DNA of 64,000 bases from Portunus trituberculatus (GCF_017591435.1 NC_059283.1:8475840-8539839), one strand, 5' to 3'; positions 22,976 to 61,934 are shown, numbered from the stretch's first letter. Translations and numbers: made by a program. The notes: generated by a model not told the origin, from the letters alone.

Positions 22976-24169
22976 TTTTTTCGTACCTTCCAAGTATTCT
23001 TCCTCAATTTCATTCCCTTTCCATTCCTTTTTGTTTTGTTATAGATATCTCCTTTCATTCAGGTCCCATTCTCTCTACACGTCCTGCTCGCCCTTTCTTT
23101 ATTGTCCTTCCTCTACCTCTCTCTTTTCATTATCTTGCAGTCTCGCCGGTGTGTTTCTTCCTTTCGTCTTTGATGTTTCGCTTTCTTCTCGGGCCTTCCT
23201 GCTTCCTCTTTTCATCGGATATTGTCCATACCTTGAAATCCTCTTTACAACTCAAACCAATTTCCTTTTCTTTGTCTTCTCTACTTTACCCTTTTCGCTC
23301 TCTCCCACTCCTTTCCGTCCTGCACTCTCCCTCTACGTCCAACACAGGCTGCTGGAGAGCAGAGGGAGAAAAGTCTGTCGCTCCGTATTACTACTTCAGT
23401 CAAAACACATCACCCTGAGCCCTTCAAGGTATCTTTTGTGAACTCTACGGCCTTCCTTTATCCCGGAGTCCTCCCTCACGCTGTTTATGACCCCCGCGAC
23501 CATCTTGCCGACGTGTCTGGTACATTTTTCTATTTGTGATGGGGAGAGCCACCTTCCAGTATCTTCTTTAAGCCTTTTAGGAATCTTGATCTTTTACATT
23601 TACGTCTCGTAGAGTTCACCGAGGGACAATTTTATGCATTTCCCCCTTCTCCATAACGCCAGGAAACGTTTCAGAGGCTCATTATTCATGCTTAATTTGA
23701 TGAAGAGTATGAGCGTCAGTATTTCTTCTGCTGCGCCACTGGCAGATAGAGGCAGATAGTAAGTAAGATCCTCACGGTGTCCCCCAGGTCATTAATCAGC
23801 CTTGTCATTATTTTGCTGTGAAGATGAGTGACGATAGTTAGGAGAGTGATGATGGCAAGGGTGCTATCTGTGTGACAAGCTCTGGCTGAGATAAGATATC
23901 TTATTATATATAGTTATTGCAAAGTGCCTTAGTAACCAGAGGAAGAGAGAGAGAAATAAGGAGAGAGTGAAGAAAAGACACGAAGGAAGACGAACTTATA
24001 CTTGGCCATATTCTTTTCCGATCTCGAGATATTCTTATAATCTGTTTTTACTAGTATTTCCTTCTCGTCTGTCCATTCGTGTGTGAAGTGTGCTCTTGGC
24101 TAGTTAGTCCTTCAATAAGCGAAGAGGTGAGCCTTCTTGCTTGTAGCCCTTTTACTGCTTGTTCATAGG

Positions 24170-24172
<3 letters not shown>
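22976..24172. other. Unassigned intergenic sequence
   Basis: C/T-biased to about 23340, then ordinary. No exon recognised. Confidence 0.55.

Positions 24173-24237
<65 letters not shown>
24173..24237. repeat. (TC)n, about 32 units
   Basis: Pure run. Confidence 0.95.
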
Positions 24238-24239
<2 letters not shown>

Positions 24240-25035
24240 CTTTGCCTTGGTCTGCTCCGCCTTTCATCCGGAGCTCAAGTTTTCTAATGAGTGCTTTCCA
24301 ATTGGGATGTGGGTGGGAGAGGGAGACTAGGGAGGGAATTCCATCGACTATTTTCTTTTGGATTTTCATAGCAGGGATGTTGAAGATAATATCATCTGGT
24401 AAACGCTTTCAATATCTTGTTCTGCGATGTCTTGGTGACACAGGAAACAGGAGAAACGTCCGCAATTCGTTCCTTGCACTGATTCAAGACCACTATTAAG
24501 CATAAAATATGAATATAAGAGTATAATGATTGTTTCTACACAATCATTATATGATTTTTTTTTCCAAAGGATTCTGGTAAAGTGGGAAGGCGTTTTTTCG
24601 TTAGCGTTTCAATAGTGATTTTTGTTGGTGAAGATTAGACGCAACTCTTTTCTGATCTTCTGCGAATTTCCTCGTATTGAGCAAGCCTTAAGTCTCCTTA
24701 CCTCCTGCCGACACGAAATGTTGAGATATTTGAATCCGTTTAGCGGAAGAGTTATTTTCTTTGATGAAAGTGGATTTGGTTTAGATGTACAAGTTTGTAC
24801 CTCCTGTATATTGTATGCTAAAAATAACAGGAAAAATATCTTTAAGAAGGCACAGATACATGAGGATGATGTATTAGTGTGGCGGCCGACTCCCCACTGC
24901 ATGTAAATTGTCTGTATGCAAGGTGTCCTGGCTGAGAAGATCGGCAGCATTCACACAATAATGAGGATCTGTGGTTGCTTTGCTTTCCTCAAAGACGGCG
25001 ACATGACATGCATCTGAGCACAATGTCGATTTTTT

Positions 25036-25039
<4 letters not shown>
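24238..25039. other. Unassigned sequence with an unrecognised open frame
   Basis: A 94-codon plus-strand frame (24622-24906) is not low-complexity but shows no domain I know and no clear splice context, so it is not called a gene. Confidence 0.45.
24522..24551. other. Perfect 12-bp stem, 6-nt loop inverted repeat
   Basis: TATAATGATTGT (24522-24533) pairs exactly with ACAATCATTATA (24540-24551). A T-run begins at 24556. Confidence 0.8.

Positions 25040-25094
<55 letters not shown>
25040..25094. repeat. (TG)n, about 27 units, after T10
   Basis: Preceded by a homopolymer T run. Confidence 0.94.
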
Positions 25095-26098
<1,004 letters not shown>

Positions 26099-26437
26099 CA
26101 ATTCCTAGATCTTCCAACTTTTCTCCACCACAAATCTTCCCGAACCATTGTGAATTTCTTTTTCGTTCCATTTTTCAGTCTGTATTGGTTCCCGTCATGT
26201 TCTTTTTCTATTTTTTCCTCCTTCCTCTTCACTCTCCGTCACTGTCTCTGGTTTTCCTTCTTCACCGCCCGTCTTCCTCCTCCGCTTCTTAACGTTTCTT
26301 CCCAGAACTCTTATTCTCCGGTGGAAAGAAAGATTACTAAATGAAGACAAGCTTCATTACTGTGTGAAAGACTCACCTTGCATATTAATGCTTAAACATA
26401 CATAGATAACATGCTAAAAAAACATGCATTCATTTCA

Positions 26438-26440
<3 letters not shown>

Positions 26441-26486
<46 letters not shown>
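26441..26486. repeat. (GA)n, about 23 units
   Basis: Pure run. Confidence 0.94.
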
Positions 26487-26489
<3 letters not shown>

Positions 26490-27572
26490 GAGAGAGGGAA
26501 AGGGGGAGGGTGCTGGGGGTTGTTACATGATCCATAACATCAAAGCTCCTTGCAGTAAAATCGTAGCGTAAAACCACAAAATGGACATGAACGTCTAGCA
26601 TTTCTGCGCGCCAGATTTCACTATTAAGGTTAATGTCCCTGTAACTCTAGAGGTAATTATCAAGAAGAGAAGTGTTCGAGGGGCTTGGCATTCTCCCCTT
26701 GATAAATAGTGACTCTTCCTTCCTGAATCCTCTGTTCCCCTACAGTCACAGACATAGTCATCTCCTCTAACTCCTCTCCTTCCTTCCTCTTCTATTCCTC
26801 TTCCTTTTTTCTCCGTCATATCAGACATTTCCTTACATAGACACAAGAAAAAAATAGTCTGCTCATTCTCATATCCGGAAGTTTCCTAACATTAATACTC
26901 TGTTTTTAAATACATATTAGTGTAGGATGGTTACAGGCAAGATCGCAGGATATTCAGCTGTGAGTGTAATGCAAAAAGTCGATTGGTATCCTTTGAAAGT
27001 TTTCTGATATATTCCCTACCATTGATGCGCCGTTGCTCTCAATTTTTCTCGCCGGTGTTGCGCGTGAGAGAAGATGATAATCCGTTTCACTTTTATGTTC
27101 TGTTCTCCAGCGGTTTCTAACGATCAGCTGAATGAAACAGTAATGTCATTATAGGCCGGCACGGTTTCTTTCATGAGCCATTTCTGTGTGCCTCCTCCTC
27201 CACTACTTTTTCCTCTGCCACTGTGATGTGTGGGTGGGCCTCAGCTGGTGTTGTGATGATGCAGACGGGGTGCAGAGGGTTTAGTAAAATCTTCAGGTGC
27301 TTTGATCTTTTATTATGAAACTGAATGTTGGACGTCGAAAACTCTGTTGTGCTGTCTCTTTTCTTCTTTTTAACTCGCTCACTTTTCCATCGCATCCTTT
27401 TTATAATAGTGATGTTATAAAATCCATGTCTTTATTCTTTGAAGTGTTCTGAGCCGCTGTTATAAATGTTGCATCCCTCATTCGTTGGTGAGTCGATAAT
27501 GAGAAGAGGAATTCACCAACACACTTAAAAATGAGAATGCTAATGTCACTATTGAGTTATTCTGCTGGCATT

Positions 27573-27619
<47 letters not shown>

Positions 27620-28657
27620 TCATTCATATGTTCATCCATAAGGGAACAGATATAATAGGAAAGGGCACACAATGCATATGGTGGGAAAAAATGGGGTCAC
27701 ATGCTCTGCTATAAAGAATATGAAAAGCTGCGTCAAAAGCACCAACCTATTTGCACATAGAGGTGTGTGTGTGTGTGTGTGTGTGTGAGGGAAGGATATT
27801 CAGCCTTTTGTTTTATGGACATGAAAAATGCACAGATTTTACTTTTTCCCTACCGGAGATCTGTGACAGTATGGAAAGGTGGAAAGGTGGTGCCGCATCC
27901 ATTTCTTCCCCCTCCGCCCTTCTGTTATTCCGCTTTCTTCTTCTATTCTGCCTTTCGCCTTCCCCTTCTTCTTTTATACAAAAAAAAAAAAAAAAATCTG
28001 AGAGCGTGAAGTGATCCGCCCTCAAACCAGGCAGCACTTCGTGGGGGATGGCTGGAGGGAGGGCGGGAGGGAGAGAGGGAGGGAGGGAGGAAGAAAGCAC
28101 TTCCCCTAGTGAGTGAGAACACCTGTCTCACTCCCTCTGTGGACCATGGCAACGTTTTTTTTTTCTTTCTTTCTTTCTTTTTTTTTTGCGCTGAAAACTT
28201 TCCCTTTATGATAAACTCTTCTCTTCTCTTTAACCAGATTTAGTTTAGCCGGTAGAAACAAACCGGGGGCCGTATATCTTTTTTCATTAACCATGCAGGA
28301 AGTTGCTCGTCAGCGCCCCTGAGGAAGGAGTTCAAGCAGGTGGTACACACTCGCTGGCTTGGATTGGATAGAGTCCTTGAGCCCATGTCCCCTCCAGGGT
28401 ATAGCGCAGCGCCTCTCCAGGATTAGGGTTCTCTTAGGGAGATGGAGAGACTAGAATTGATGTTGGTGTGGTGGTGGCATGGGGTGCATGCAGCGGGGTG
28501 ACTGGTGTGGTGTGGTGTTGGAGGGGGAGGTGTGGTGTGTCAGGTGTGGTGTGGAGATGCAGTGATGTAAAGCCATGGACAGAATATTCACGTTTTTTCC
28601 CTCCTTTTATGTTTCACTGTTTAATTTGATATTTTCCTTTTTACAGCTCCTATTCCC

Positions 28658-28692
<35 letters not shown>

Positions 28693-29651
28693 GTTCTTCA
28701 TTTCTTTTTCTCCCTTACCTCTGTCGTGCACCCTTCCGTCTCCTAATCTTGTGTTGCTGTATCACTCCGTAAAGTTTCTGTCCTCACTTCATCATTAATT
28801 CCTTATTTTTTCTATCCATCTTTTCTTCCATCCCTTTCAGTACCTTCCCTCTCTCTCCACCTTTGCACTTTCTTTCCTTTTACTTTTCCTCCTCCTTCTT
28901 TGCTTCATGTTCCCACCGCCGTCTTTCGGCAGTCTCACCCGTTTTAAGTACATTTTCCTGCCAGAGCACAATGTAATATGTTAGCGTTAAGAAAAGAAGC
29001 TTATGTTTATTTCTTTCTTTTTTGAGAAGAATTAATTATGAATCTTGCTTTCAGGAAGGATTTTATGAGTATGTACAGTACAAGGTATCAAGCTCACAGT
29101 GCAGTATATAATGCTTATATGGAAAATAGAAAACGGTGTAATTATAAGAGTGTATAGAAGTGTCGTGTGGAGAACGTTAGGGTAAGAATAGGGTGATAGA
29201 AAGCTGATTGGGGAACGATCAAGATTGGACAGTAAGTAGCAGTGGGAAGGGAGAGGATATCCGAAGAAAAGGAGCTTGGGGAAAATGAAGGCACTGATGG
29301 GGAGGCGTGGAAGAAGAAGCAGGGGCAGGGCGGGGGCGGGGCGGGGCTGGCTGTTTGGGTGACAAGCAGGTCGTGGAGGAGAGTGGGCAAGAAACCTTAA
29401 GATAAAGAGTAAGGCAGGGAAAATGAAGATAAATGGAGATGTGGGGAGTAAGGAGGTTAGGAGGAAAAGCTTCCGAGTGAGTGAGCGTAAAGGAGAAAAA
29501 GTAAAAGTGTTAACAATAGTGAAGAAGTAGATGGAGGGGAAGAGAGAGAGAGGGAGAGAGAGGCTGCGCTGTGTCGGGTGGAGGGTCATGCAGCATACAT
29601 GGATTTATGGCCCCGGGGCTGGCTGGTGCTGGCAAGTTTTGGCCAGCAGGG
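26487..29651. other. Unassigned intergenic sequence with minor repeats
   Basis: (TG)22 at 27574-27617, (TG)13 at 27762-27787, an A-run at about 27979-27996, GGGA-type repeats at 28047-28090, a GGTGT-rich patch at 28465-28555 and (TC)15 at 28661-28689. No exon recognised. Confidence 0.55.
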
Positions 29652-29722
<71 letters not shown>

Positions 29723-29738
29723 ACACGCGCGCGCGCGC
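29652..29738. repeat. Compound (CA)n-(CG)7
   Basis: CA to 29725 with one CATA break, then CGCGCGCGCGCG to 29738. All alternating purine-pyrimidine. Confidence 0.95.
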
Positions 29739-30057
29739 ATCTTACCTTTGAATTCATTAGGGACAGCAATCGAAGCATGTGTCAATATTCCTTTTATTTT
29801 ATTTCATATACAAATATATATTACATATTTACATTTTTTACAAAGACACTCGAACCAACGTATACACAAATATTTACACGCATCAGTACACACACATAGA
29901 TATCTTTAGGAGGAAACCAAATCAACTTCACTCCTACACCGCACCGCACCGCGCCGCACCACACACACACCTGAACACATTGCTTTGCACATGCGTACAA
30001 ACCACTATGTACATTGTATGCATATAATTTCATGGAAATGAATGGTGATAATACCCT

Positions 30058-30058
30058 T

Positions 30059-30104
<46 letters not shown>
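30058..30104. repeat. (CA)n, about 23 units
   Basis: Pure run; a CACCG/CGCCG patch lies at 29938-29960. Confidence 0.94.
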
Positions 30105-30106
<2 letters not shown>

Positions 30107-30161
30107 ACTCGTACATTTATGGCCGCTGCTCTTGTCTCTGTTGGTACTACTACAGCCAGTA

Positions 30162-30225
30162 CTGCTGCTGCTGCTGCTCCTCCTCCTCCTCCTCCTCCTC
30201 CTCCTCCTCCTCCTCCTCCTCTTGG

Positions 30226-30280
<55 letters not shown>

Positions 30281-30281
30281 G
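30162..30281. repeat. Compound (CTG)5-(CCT)15-(TAC)19
   Basis: Three triplet families joined end to end. Confidence 0.95.
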
Positions 30282-30391
30282 TCTGCTTTGCTGTCCTGTT
30301 TTCTGCTTTGCTGTCCTGTCTCTACCACTTGTAGTTAGTAGATAGTCTCCACAAACAGCCTAGTAAGGACCTAAGGGTCTGTTGCTGTTTG
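30282..30391. other. Structured spacer between two TAC/CTA tracts
   Basis: The 18-mer TCTGCTTTGCTGTCCTGT occurs twice in tandem (30282 and 30302). The right part has CAAACAGC (30352) pairing with GCTGTTTG (30384), and an inner GACC/GGTC stem. Confidence 0.65.
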
Positions 30392-30415
30392 TCTTCCTTT
30401 GTATTCCTTTGTATA

Positions 30416-30422
30416 CTACTAT

Positions 30423-30466
<44 letters not shown>
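30416..30466. repeat. (CTA)n, about 17 units
   Basis: Same triplet family as the tract ending at 30281. Confidence 0.93.
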
Positions 30467-55544
<25,078 letters not shown>

Positions 55545-56546
55545 GATGGTATTGTCGCGATGGGTAATGAGTGTGAGATATTGATTCACAGTGATGCTTG
55601 CTTCTCGATCCTCAGCAGCCTTCAACCTCACCTCAGCTCACTATCCAGGTGTTTTCGGGGTCAATACAGTGTCAGAACACGTGACACCAAGGTGGGAATC
55701 ACACGCACGCGATACACAAGTAAAATTATATATATAACAGTTGATAAATACAACAATGTTTGTAATCATGTAGTTGTTCTGGCAAACCTAACCTTTGCCA
55801 TGAAGTCAGAGAAAACGAATGTTCCGAATTATTTCTTGTCTTGGAAGCAACATTTCTAAGCTACTGTAAATCATTCCTCTGTCTGAAGTAAGCAGAAGAG
55901 AGGGCCGGCGCAGGCGAGACCAAGAAGGGGTTTGTGGTTCTTGAAAACACTCACTTGTCTTTTATTCTGTGAGCCTCGTCAAGTATTGCAGCCGGCAGCC
56001 ACGAGCCGCCGAGCGTGGGCCATAGAGGCGAGAACCTTTCTTACTGCTTACTTAACTTTTCCATCTCCACACACTGTTACTGTTGGGTGGCACTTCCAAG
56101 CGTGCCGTTACACACACTCCACAGGGAAAACAGTACGTGTAGGTGTCATCAACGCACTGATAATGTACCGCTTATATGGCGAGAGTATCATGATGCCTGA
56201 GTGAACGTTATTCCTCAGTAGTCGGGATTCAGACGCGGGAGAGACCCAGTTGTCTGCGTGGTGAGGGCGGCGAGGGAGTGTCGCGAGTACGTCTTTCCTC
56301 CACGCTTGCCGGAGCTACACTGCCTCTGACCTGCCCACCAGACACAGTGCCTCGCCTCGCCTCGCCTCGCCTCGCCTGCCTCTCTCGACGATCCGCCTCC
56401 CACTTCCCACTTCCCACCGACCGACCCTGTGTCTACGAGTTCAGCTGCTACACTTGGTTGAGTTTACATTCAATTAATACTGGAAGTTAGTGTAGTAATG
56501 GGGTTCTCTCTCTTCATCGCTTTGAATTCTTTGTACGACACATCCC

Positions 56547-56549
<3 letters not shown>
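55545..56549 (-). promoter_or_regulatory. Upstream flank of the Dpr-like gene with a GC-rich patch
   Basis: In-frame sequence upstream of the ATG stays open to a TGA near 55640, so 5' UTR is plausible to at least that point. A CpG-rich patch occupies about 56230-56420, including a (CCTCG)n run at 56351-56377. It could be a promoter or a non-coding first exon. This is positional inference only. Confidence 0.3.

Positions 56550-56610
<61 letters not shown>
56550..56610. repeat. (TC)n, about 30 units
   Basis: Pure run, followed by C/T-rich sequence to 56750. Confidence 0.95.
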
Positions 56611-56614
<4 letters not shown>

Positions 56615-57027
56615 TGGTTCCCCTCCTCTACGCTTTTTCGAGAATCCTTCTTTCCTTTCCTTTCTTCCTTCCTGCCTACTCGCACCTCATTTGTCTCTTG
56701 GACTTCCTCTGAATTACTCCCTTTTTTCTGTCTCTTCTTGTCACTCAGCGAAGGGGACTCAGTCATAAATTGTCATTATAGGCAGGAAGGATAAGGCCTA
56801 TTATAATTTTTCCGTGAACCCTTTAGTGGTTTGTGAGATGGTGATGGTGGAAGAGAGAGAAGAAATGTAAGCGTATCGTACAGTTTTGTGTGGTTGTAGT
56901 TACCAAAACTTAGTGGTGCTGTTTGCGCGTCACTGGAGAGAGTCAAGTGTGTGAGAGAAAGGGATGCTCTGTGTCGTGGCAGCGATGTAGAATTACGTAG
57001 GAGAGAACAAATGAAGAGACGAGGCAA

Positions 57028-57290
57028 CATAGAGGAAATAAAAGATAACCGTTGCTTCAAGCTGATCACTCAACACTTTCAAAATCCCTCTAGAGAAAAT
57101 GTGACCTATTCTGACCCCAGCTGGCACTGCACATTGAAAGGCAGTGATGAAAGGCTACGTAGAAAAGCACTGATGGCGAGACAGGAGAGAAAAGAGGAAA
57201 TAAAATGATAGCCGTACTTTAAGCGAGAAAGGCAACACGATTGTAATTCCATCTAGAGAAAATTTGACCCAGCCTGACCCGACCCTGGGA
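57028..57290. repeat. Diverged direct duplication, offset about 163 bp
   Basis: AGAGGAAATAAAA at 57031 recurs at 57193, and TCTAGAGAAAAT with a following TGACC block at 57089 recurs at 57252. Confidence 0.65.
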
Positions 57291-57511
57291 CTAGCGTGGT
57301 ATCGAGGCTCGTAATTCAAAGCATGTATCTTTTCCCGGAACCGGAGGGGAGGGACTGACACCATCTGGGGGCGTTGCGCGGCCCTGCCTCGTCACCCAGA
57401 GGAAAGGAAGCCAGACATTCTTTCCCTTGTCATAATTTTTCTGCACAGTCTTGTTGTTTGCCCGAGTCCTATTTTTCCTTGTCGATTTGCTTTGTTAGTT
57501 GCGTTTTTCAT

Positions 57512-57512
<1 letters not shown>

Positions 57513-57571
<59 letters not shown>
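57513..57571. repeat. (GA)n, about 29 units
   Basis: Pure run. Confidence 0.95.
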
Positions 57572-57573
<2 letters not shown>

Positions 57574-58115
57574 TCCACGTGGTTGATCGAAGGCATAGAA
57601 AATGAGAGCGCAGTCATGCAAGTAATATATCGAAAAGGAGAACTCAAGGGATTAGGAAAGCGATAAAAGATATCTCAGAAAATATTAGATACACACTTAC
57701 GCTTCATGCATAAACTTGAAATGAGCATGTTCATCGCAGATTGGATTGTTAGGAGTATCTTGGGCATTGTTTTTACAGGATTAATTTTTAAAAACAATAT
57801 ATAATGAGATTATAAGAGATTTCCATTATTTTGCCATTTTGGTTCATTCCGTGTGCGTTCCTTTATGTCAGCGCGTTAGTCTTGTAGTCTTGTTTCATAT
57901 TTTTCTTACCTGCCTGACGTCATTTCTCATTTTAGTTTTATTTTTCTTCTGTCCTTGAGTTTTTTTTTCCCTCGCTACCTCCCTTGCTGCCTTTGGGTGG
58001 CTTTCTTCTAATCTGAAGCGGAATGCTGTTTAACATAGTGTTGATATTGTGAATTCAATCTTGTTATGCTTTCATTTATTTTGGTTATTTTTTTTTATCG
58101 TTGCCTTTTTCTATA

Positions 58116-58119
<4 letters not shown>
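57572..58119. other. Unassigned intergenic sequence
   Basis: AT-rich; nothing recognised. Confidence 0.55.

Positions 58120-58185
<66 letters not shown>
58120..58185. repeat. (TG)n, about 32 units
   Basis: Pure run, then TGCGTGTGTATG. Confidence 0.95.
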
Positions 58186-58190
<5 letters not shown>

Positions 58191-59477
58191 GTATGTGGAT
58201 ATAAATGTGTGTTTGCAAGCTCATCCAGCCTTTCTACCGCCAGCTCCTTCACGCCGCCTCAGGACTTATACAAATACCACTTATTCACACAAGCGTCTCT
58301 CTGATCTCAGCCTTCACACACAGCCTTGCATTTCCTCCTTACCTTCACCTCTCTCTCTCCTCTCTTAGTCTACGTTTCTTCTTTCTTCTTTCCTTTCTCG
58401 GTTTTTTTCCTTTCTGTAAATTCCTTCTTCGTGAGCGGTTCTTTTTTTCTTTGTTCCCGATCTTCTTTTTTTCCTTCCTTTCTTTCTTTCTTTTTTCTTT
58501 TTCAGAGTTCTTTTTTATTTGCTCGGGTCATCTACCTTGTTTCTCTCAACACTTTTCACTTTATTTCCTCTCCTTCGCCCTGTCCCTCCCACGTTTCTCT
58601 AATCTTTCTGCCCTTTCTCACTTCTTTCTGTCAGTCTTTTCGTTTCTTCCTCTTTTTCTTTCCATTGTTTCTAGTGTTACTTAATATTTTTACACTTTAC
58701 CTTTTGTTTCCGTTTCCTTTTGTTTTCATTTACATTTTTTCTCTCTTTGTCTTCCAGTTTCCTGTTTTTATTTTTTGCTCTTCTTTTACCATCCGCGTTC
58801 TCTTGTTTTGTCACCATTTTCTTTGACTTTCTTAATCTTTTCATTCGCTTATTTATTTATTTATTGCATATCTATTCGTTGATTTATGCATTCACTTATT
58901 GATTTAATTTTTTTGTTCATTGTTCATAGTATTCGTCCTGATATATTTCCCAGTCTCTGTTTTCAACGTCTGCTTTGTTCAGTTCTGTCGATTTGTTGCT
59001 TTTGAATTCCTCTATTTCATCGTATTTTTCAATCCTTACGTTTGTTCTTGTCGCTGTTTGACGACTGCAACACTCTTTTTCTTCTTTCAATATTTTCTTC
59101 CACCTGCGTCCCTTCAACTGTTTGCTAATTCTCAACATTCCACAGGTGCTGATCCTTACCAGGCTAAGCTCTTCACTATCTGATGTTTACAACGTGTGTC
59201 CGGGGATTAGATGACCCCTCCCAGGCGTGAGTCAAAGGTTGCGTGTTCCAAAATCAAAGACACGACAATAATTCTGGTGTGGAGTTTGATGGCCTGCTTG
59301 GTGAGGATCGCTAGAGAGAAAAGAGTACACTGAGAAATTGGTTCATGTTGATTTACAGCGATTTAGAGAGTTAAAGGAGAGGATTTACAAGGATGTGTAG
59401 GATAGGATGGCATTACGTGGAATCATTCTCTTTGTTTCACTGTTTTCTTTTGTTCTGCCATCACACATGTATACACA

Positions 59478-59478
<1 letters not shown>
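58186..59478. other. T-rich polypyrimidine-biased sequence
   Basis: 58340-58860 is made mostly of T and C. Phe/Ser/Leu-rich open frames here reflect composition, not genes. Confidence 0.6.

Positions 59479-59560
<82 letters not shown>
59479..59560. repeat. (CA)n, about 41 units
   Basis: Pure run. Confidence 0.96.
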
Positions 59561-59564
<4 letters not shown>

Positions 59565-59834
59565 GACCCACTTACCTATGCATGAGAAGATTGGGTGGTA
59601 CACACACTTATCTGCTCAATCCTAAACGCTCATTTTTCCTTCATCCTCTCGCCATCATTTCTAGCTCTTGCCTTCGTCTTCGTTCCTACTCCAAACCCTC
59701 TCTCCTTCCCTCCTTCCCTTCTCCCTCCCTTGGTAATCCTAACATAGTGCTAACATTGTGCCTTTATCTGTTGCAAATTTCTCTCTCGTGTCGGCATTTT
59801 GTTGTCACCGAGACAGTGTCCTCAGGGATTAAGA

Positions 59835-59942
59835 AGGAGGAGGAAGGGACACTGATGAAGAGAAGGAGGAAGAGGAGGAAGAGGAGGAGGAGGAGGAAGA
59901 GTAGGAAGAGGAGGAGGAGGAAGAGGAGTAGGAGGAGGAGGA
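59835..59942. repeat. Imperfect (GGA)n
   Basis: GGA units broken by GAA and GTA triplets. Confidence 0.88.
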
Positions 59943-60303
59943 CAAATGGAACGAGACACCAATCCTTGACGAACATAAAGCTAAATCCATGAAACTATCT
60001 CCAGTGTCCTTGTAATGCGAGTAGAGGCAAGATAAGCCTATATGACGCCTGTGTGAGCTTGAAGGACCTTAGAGAGAAGTGATTTATAGCCTGTTTTCCT
60101 TCACTAACAACCGTAAACATCCTATATCCTGTTTTGGTGCATATAAAGCTATAATATGATGAAGGATGGCAAAGGATGAGCGTGGGGTGTGTGTATCTCT
60201 TGCCATTACTGGTATCAGTGTCTCTTCTTACAGTATTCACTTAGGTGTTATTGGATTTGTACCTGTTTATTAGTTTATTGCTCTTTTTGTCTGTATAAAC
60301 CCT

Positions 60304-60504
<201 letters not shown>

Positions 60505-61644
60505 CCTGGTCGCCATGTATAGTGTGACAGAGAGCTGGGTGGGCACTACCTTAGTAACGATATCCCTCGGGGTAAGACAAGGATCCCCAACATCATGTCT
60601 TTTGTTTATTATCTTTGTAAATGATCTTACTCGTGTAATTAAGGAGGGCAGTGATTATGATGGCTTTTTACAGTTGCTGCATGTCCTTGTATTAATGGAT
60701 GATACTGTTATTTTGTCAACAAGTCGGCAAGGCATGCTACGTAAACTGCCCCTGATGAAAACATATTGTTCTGATTATGGAATGATTGTCAATCAAACCA
60801 AAACTTAATGTATGGTAATCAATGGTAGTGATGCTGACAAGCAGCCACTGGAAGTACAAGGTATGGTAGTTGAACACTGTAACGTGTATGTATACCTTGG
60901 GTCTCCTTTCACTAGTGATGGCTCCACTTCCTCTGCCGTTAAGACCCAAGCCAACTTAAAAATGCTACATTTGTCTCTTTCATAAAGAAAAATAATGACA
61001 TACCTTATATAGTGAAGAAGTGTGTGTTTGAAGCTGCACTCATGTCAACACTTTTATATGGATGCGAATCATGAATTGGAGCGGATATAAAACCAATGGC
61101 TAAGTTATATAAAACAATTGCTAGGTGTAAGGAAGTTTACATACAATGACGTGTGTTATGCAGAATAAGGATACCCTCCTTTAAAAGACCTTATTGAATT
61201 CAAACAGCATACCTTCTATCGAGCAATGTGGCAAGAAAGATCTGCTTATGATAACGATCCTTTTTTTTTGTTTTAAATTTAGTGAAAGTCATGAATACAG
61301 CGACAGGAAAATTGGTGCGAGAATTTATAAACAACAATGTAAAAGATCTCAGTGTTGCCATGGAAAATGTGAAATCAAGCATCGCAAACAGTGATTCTTC
61401 CAGACGTGTCACGTACAGAGACATTAACCCGAATCTTGTCGTTCATGATATCTATAAAAGCAAACACACAATAAATGAAAACTATAGGCTGGCCTTTACA
61501 AAGTTTCGAGTCAGTGGTCACTCCTTGATGTGCGAGACGGGAAGGTGGAACAGGCGGGGCAGAGGTCGGCTGACACTGGAGGAACGCCTGTGTGTATGTG
61601 GTGATATACAAAAGGAAAGACTGTATAATGACTCAGCAAATTAG
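60505..61644 (+). pseudogene. Reverse transcriptase ORF remnant of the 60505 element
   Basis: The first frame reads LGVRQGSPTSCLLF (60566 on), then LMDDTVILSTSR with the catalytic MDD at 60695-60703, then DYGMIVNQTKT and a stop at 60806. Similarity continues past it with YVYLGSPFTSDGS, shifts frame near 60965, and carries LLYGCES (about 61049) before another stop. A later frame (61282-61644) reads FRVSGHSLMCETGRWNRRGRGRL and EERLCVCGDIQ, the C-terminal zinc-knuckle-like region of this element type. The expected HV---CP half of that motif is lost. Clade assignment beyond non-LTR is uncertain. Confidence 0.82.
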
Positions 61645-61931
61645 GAATACTTATAATTTCACGTCTTTGGAAAACTTATTCGATGGCATTTTGTCACCGG
61701 ATACGACATGTAAAATAATTTACGAAGTTTTGTCAACATTTTTGTAAACAAGGATTACCAGAATGCTTGTGGCTTTAAGATCACACACTGCATAACTATT
61801 GTATATCTTTAATTGGACTAATGTTATTTATATATCATGTAAATATATAAATGTATATGTATTTACCTTTACAGGGGTTATGTATAATGGCTTGCTGTGG
61901 TCAATAAACTATCTATCTATCTATCTATCTA

Positions 61932-61934
<3 letters not shown>
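60505..61934 (+). mobile_element. Decayed 5'-truncated non-LTR retrotransposon
   Basis: The element begins directly after a TG tract, inside the reverse transcriptase. It runs through the RT and C-terminal regions, then about 250 bp of non-coding 3' end, AATAAA at 61903-61908, and a (CTAT)n tail at 61909-61934. The coding part has several stops and frame changes, so it is inactive. The 5' truncation plus a tandem-repeat tail are usual outcomes of target-primed reverse transcription. Confidence 0.85.

Noticed and set aside
24622..24906. 94-codon plus-strand open frame with mixed composition
   Set aside because: Looks protein-like at first sight, but no domain is recognisable and no splice or promoter context supports it.
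58326..58826. 166-codon Phe/Ser-rich frame resembling a membrane protein
   Set aside because: The region is T/C-biased, so hydrophobic residues follow from composition; overlapping frames look the same.
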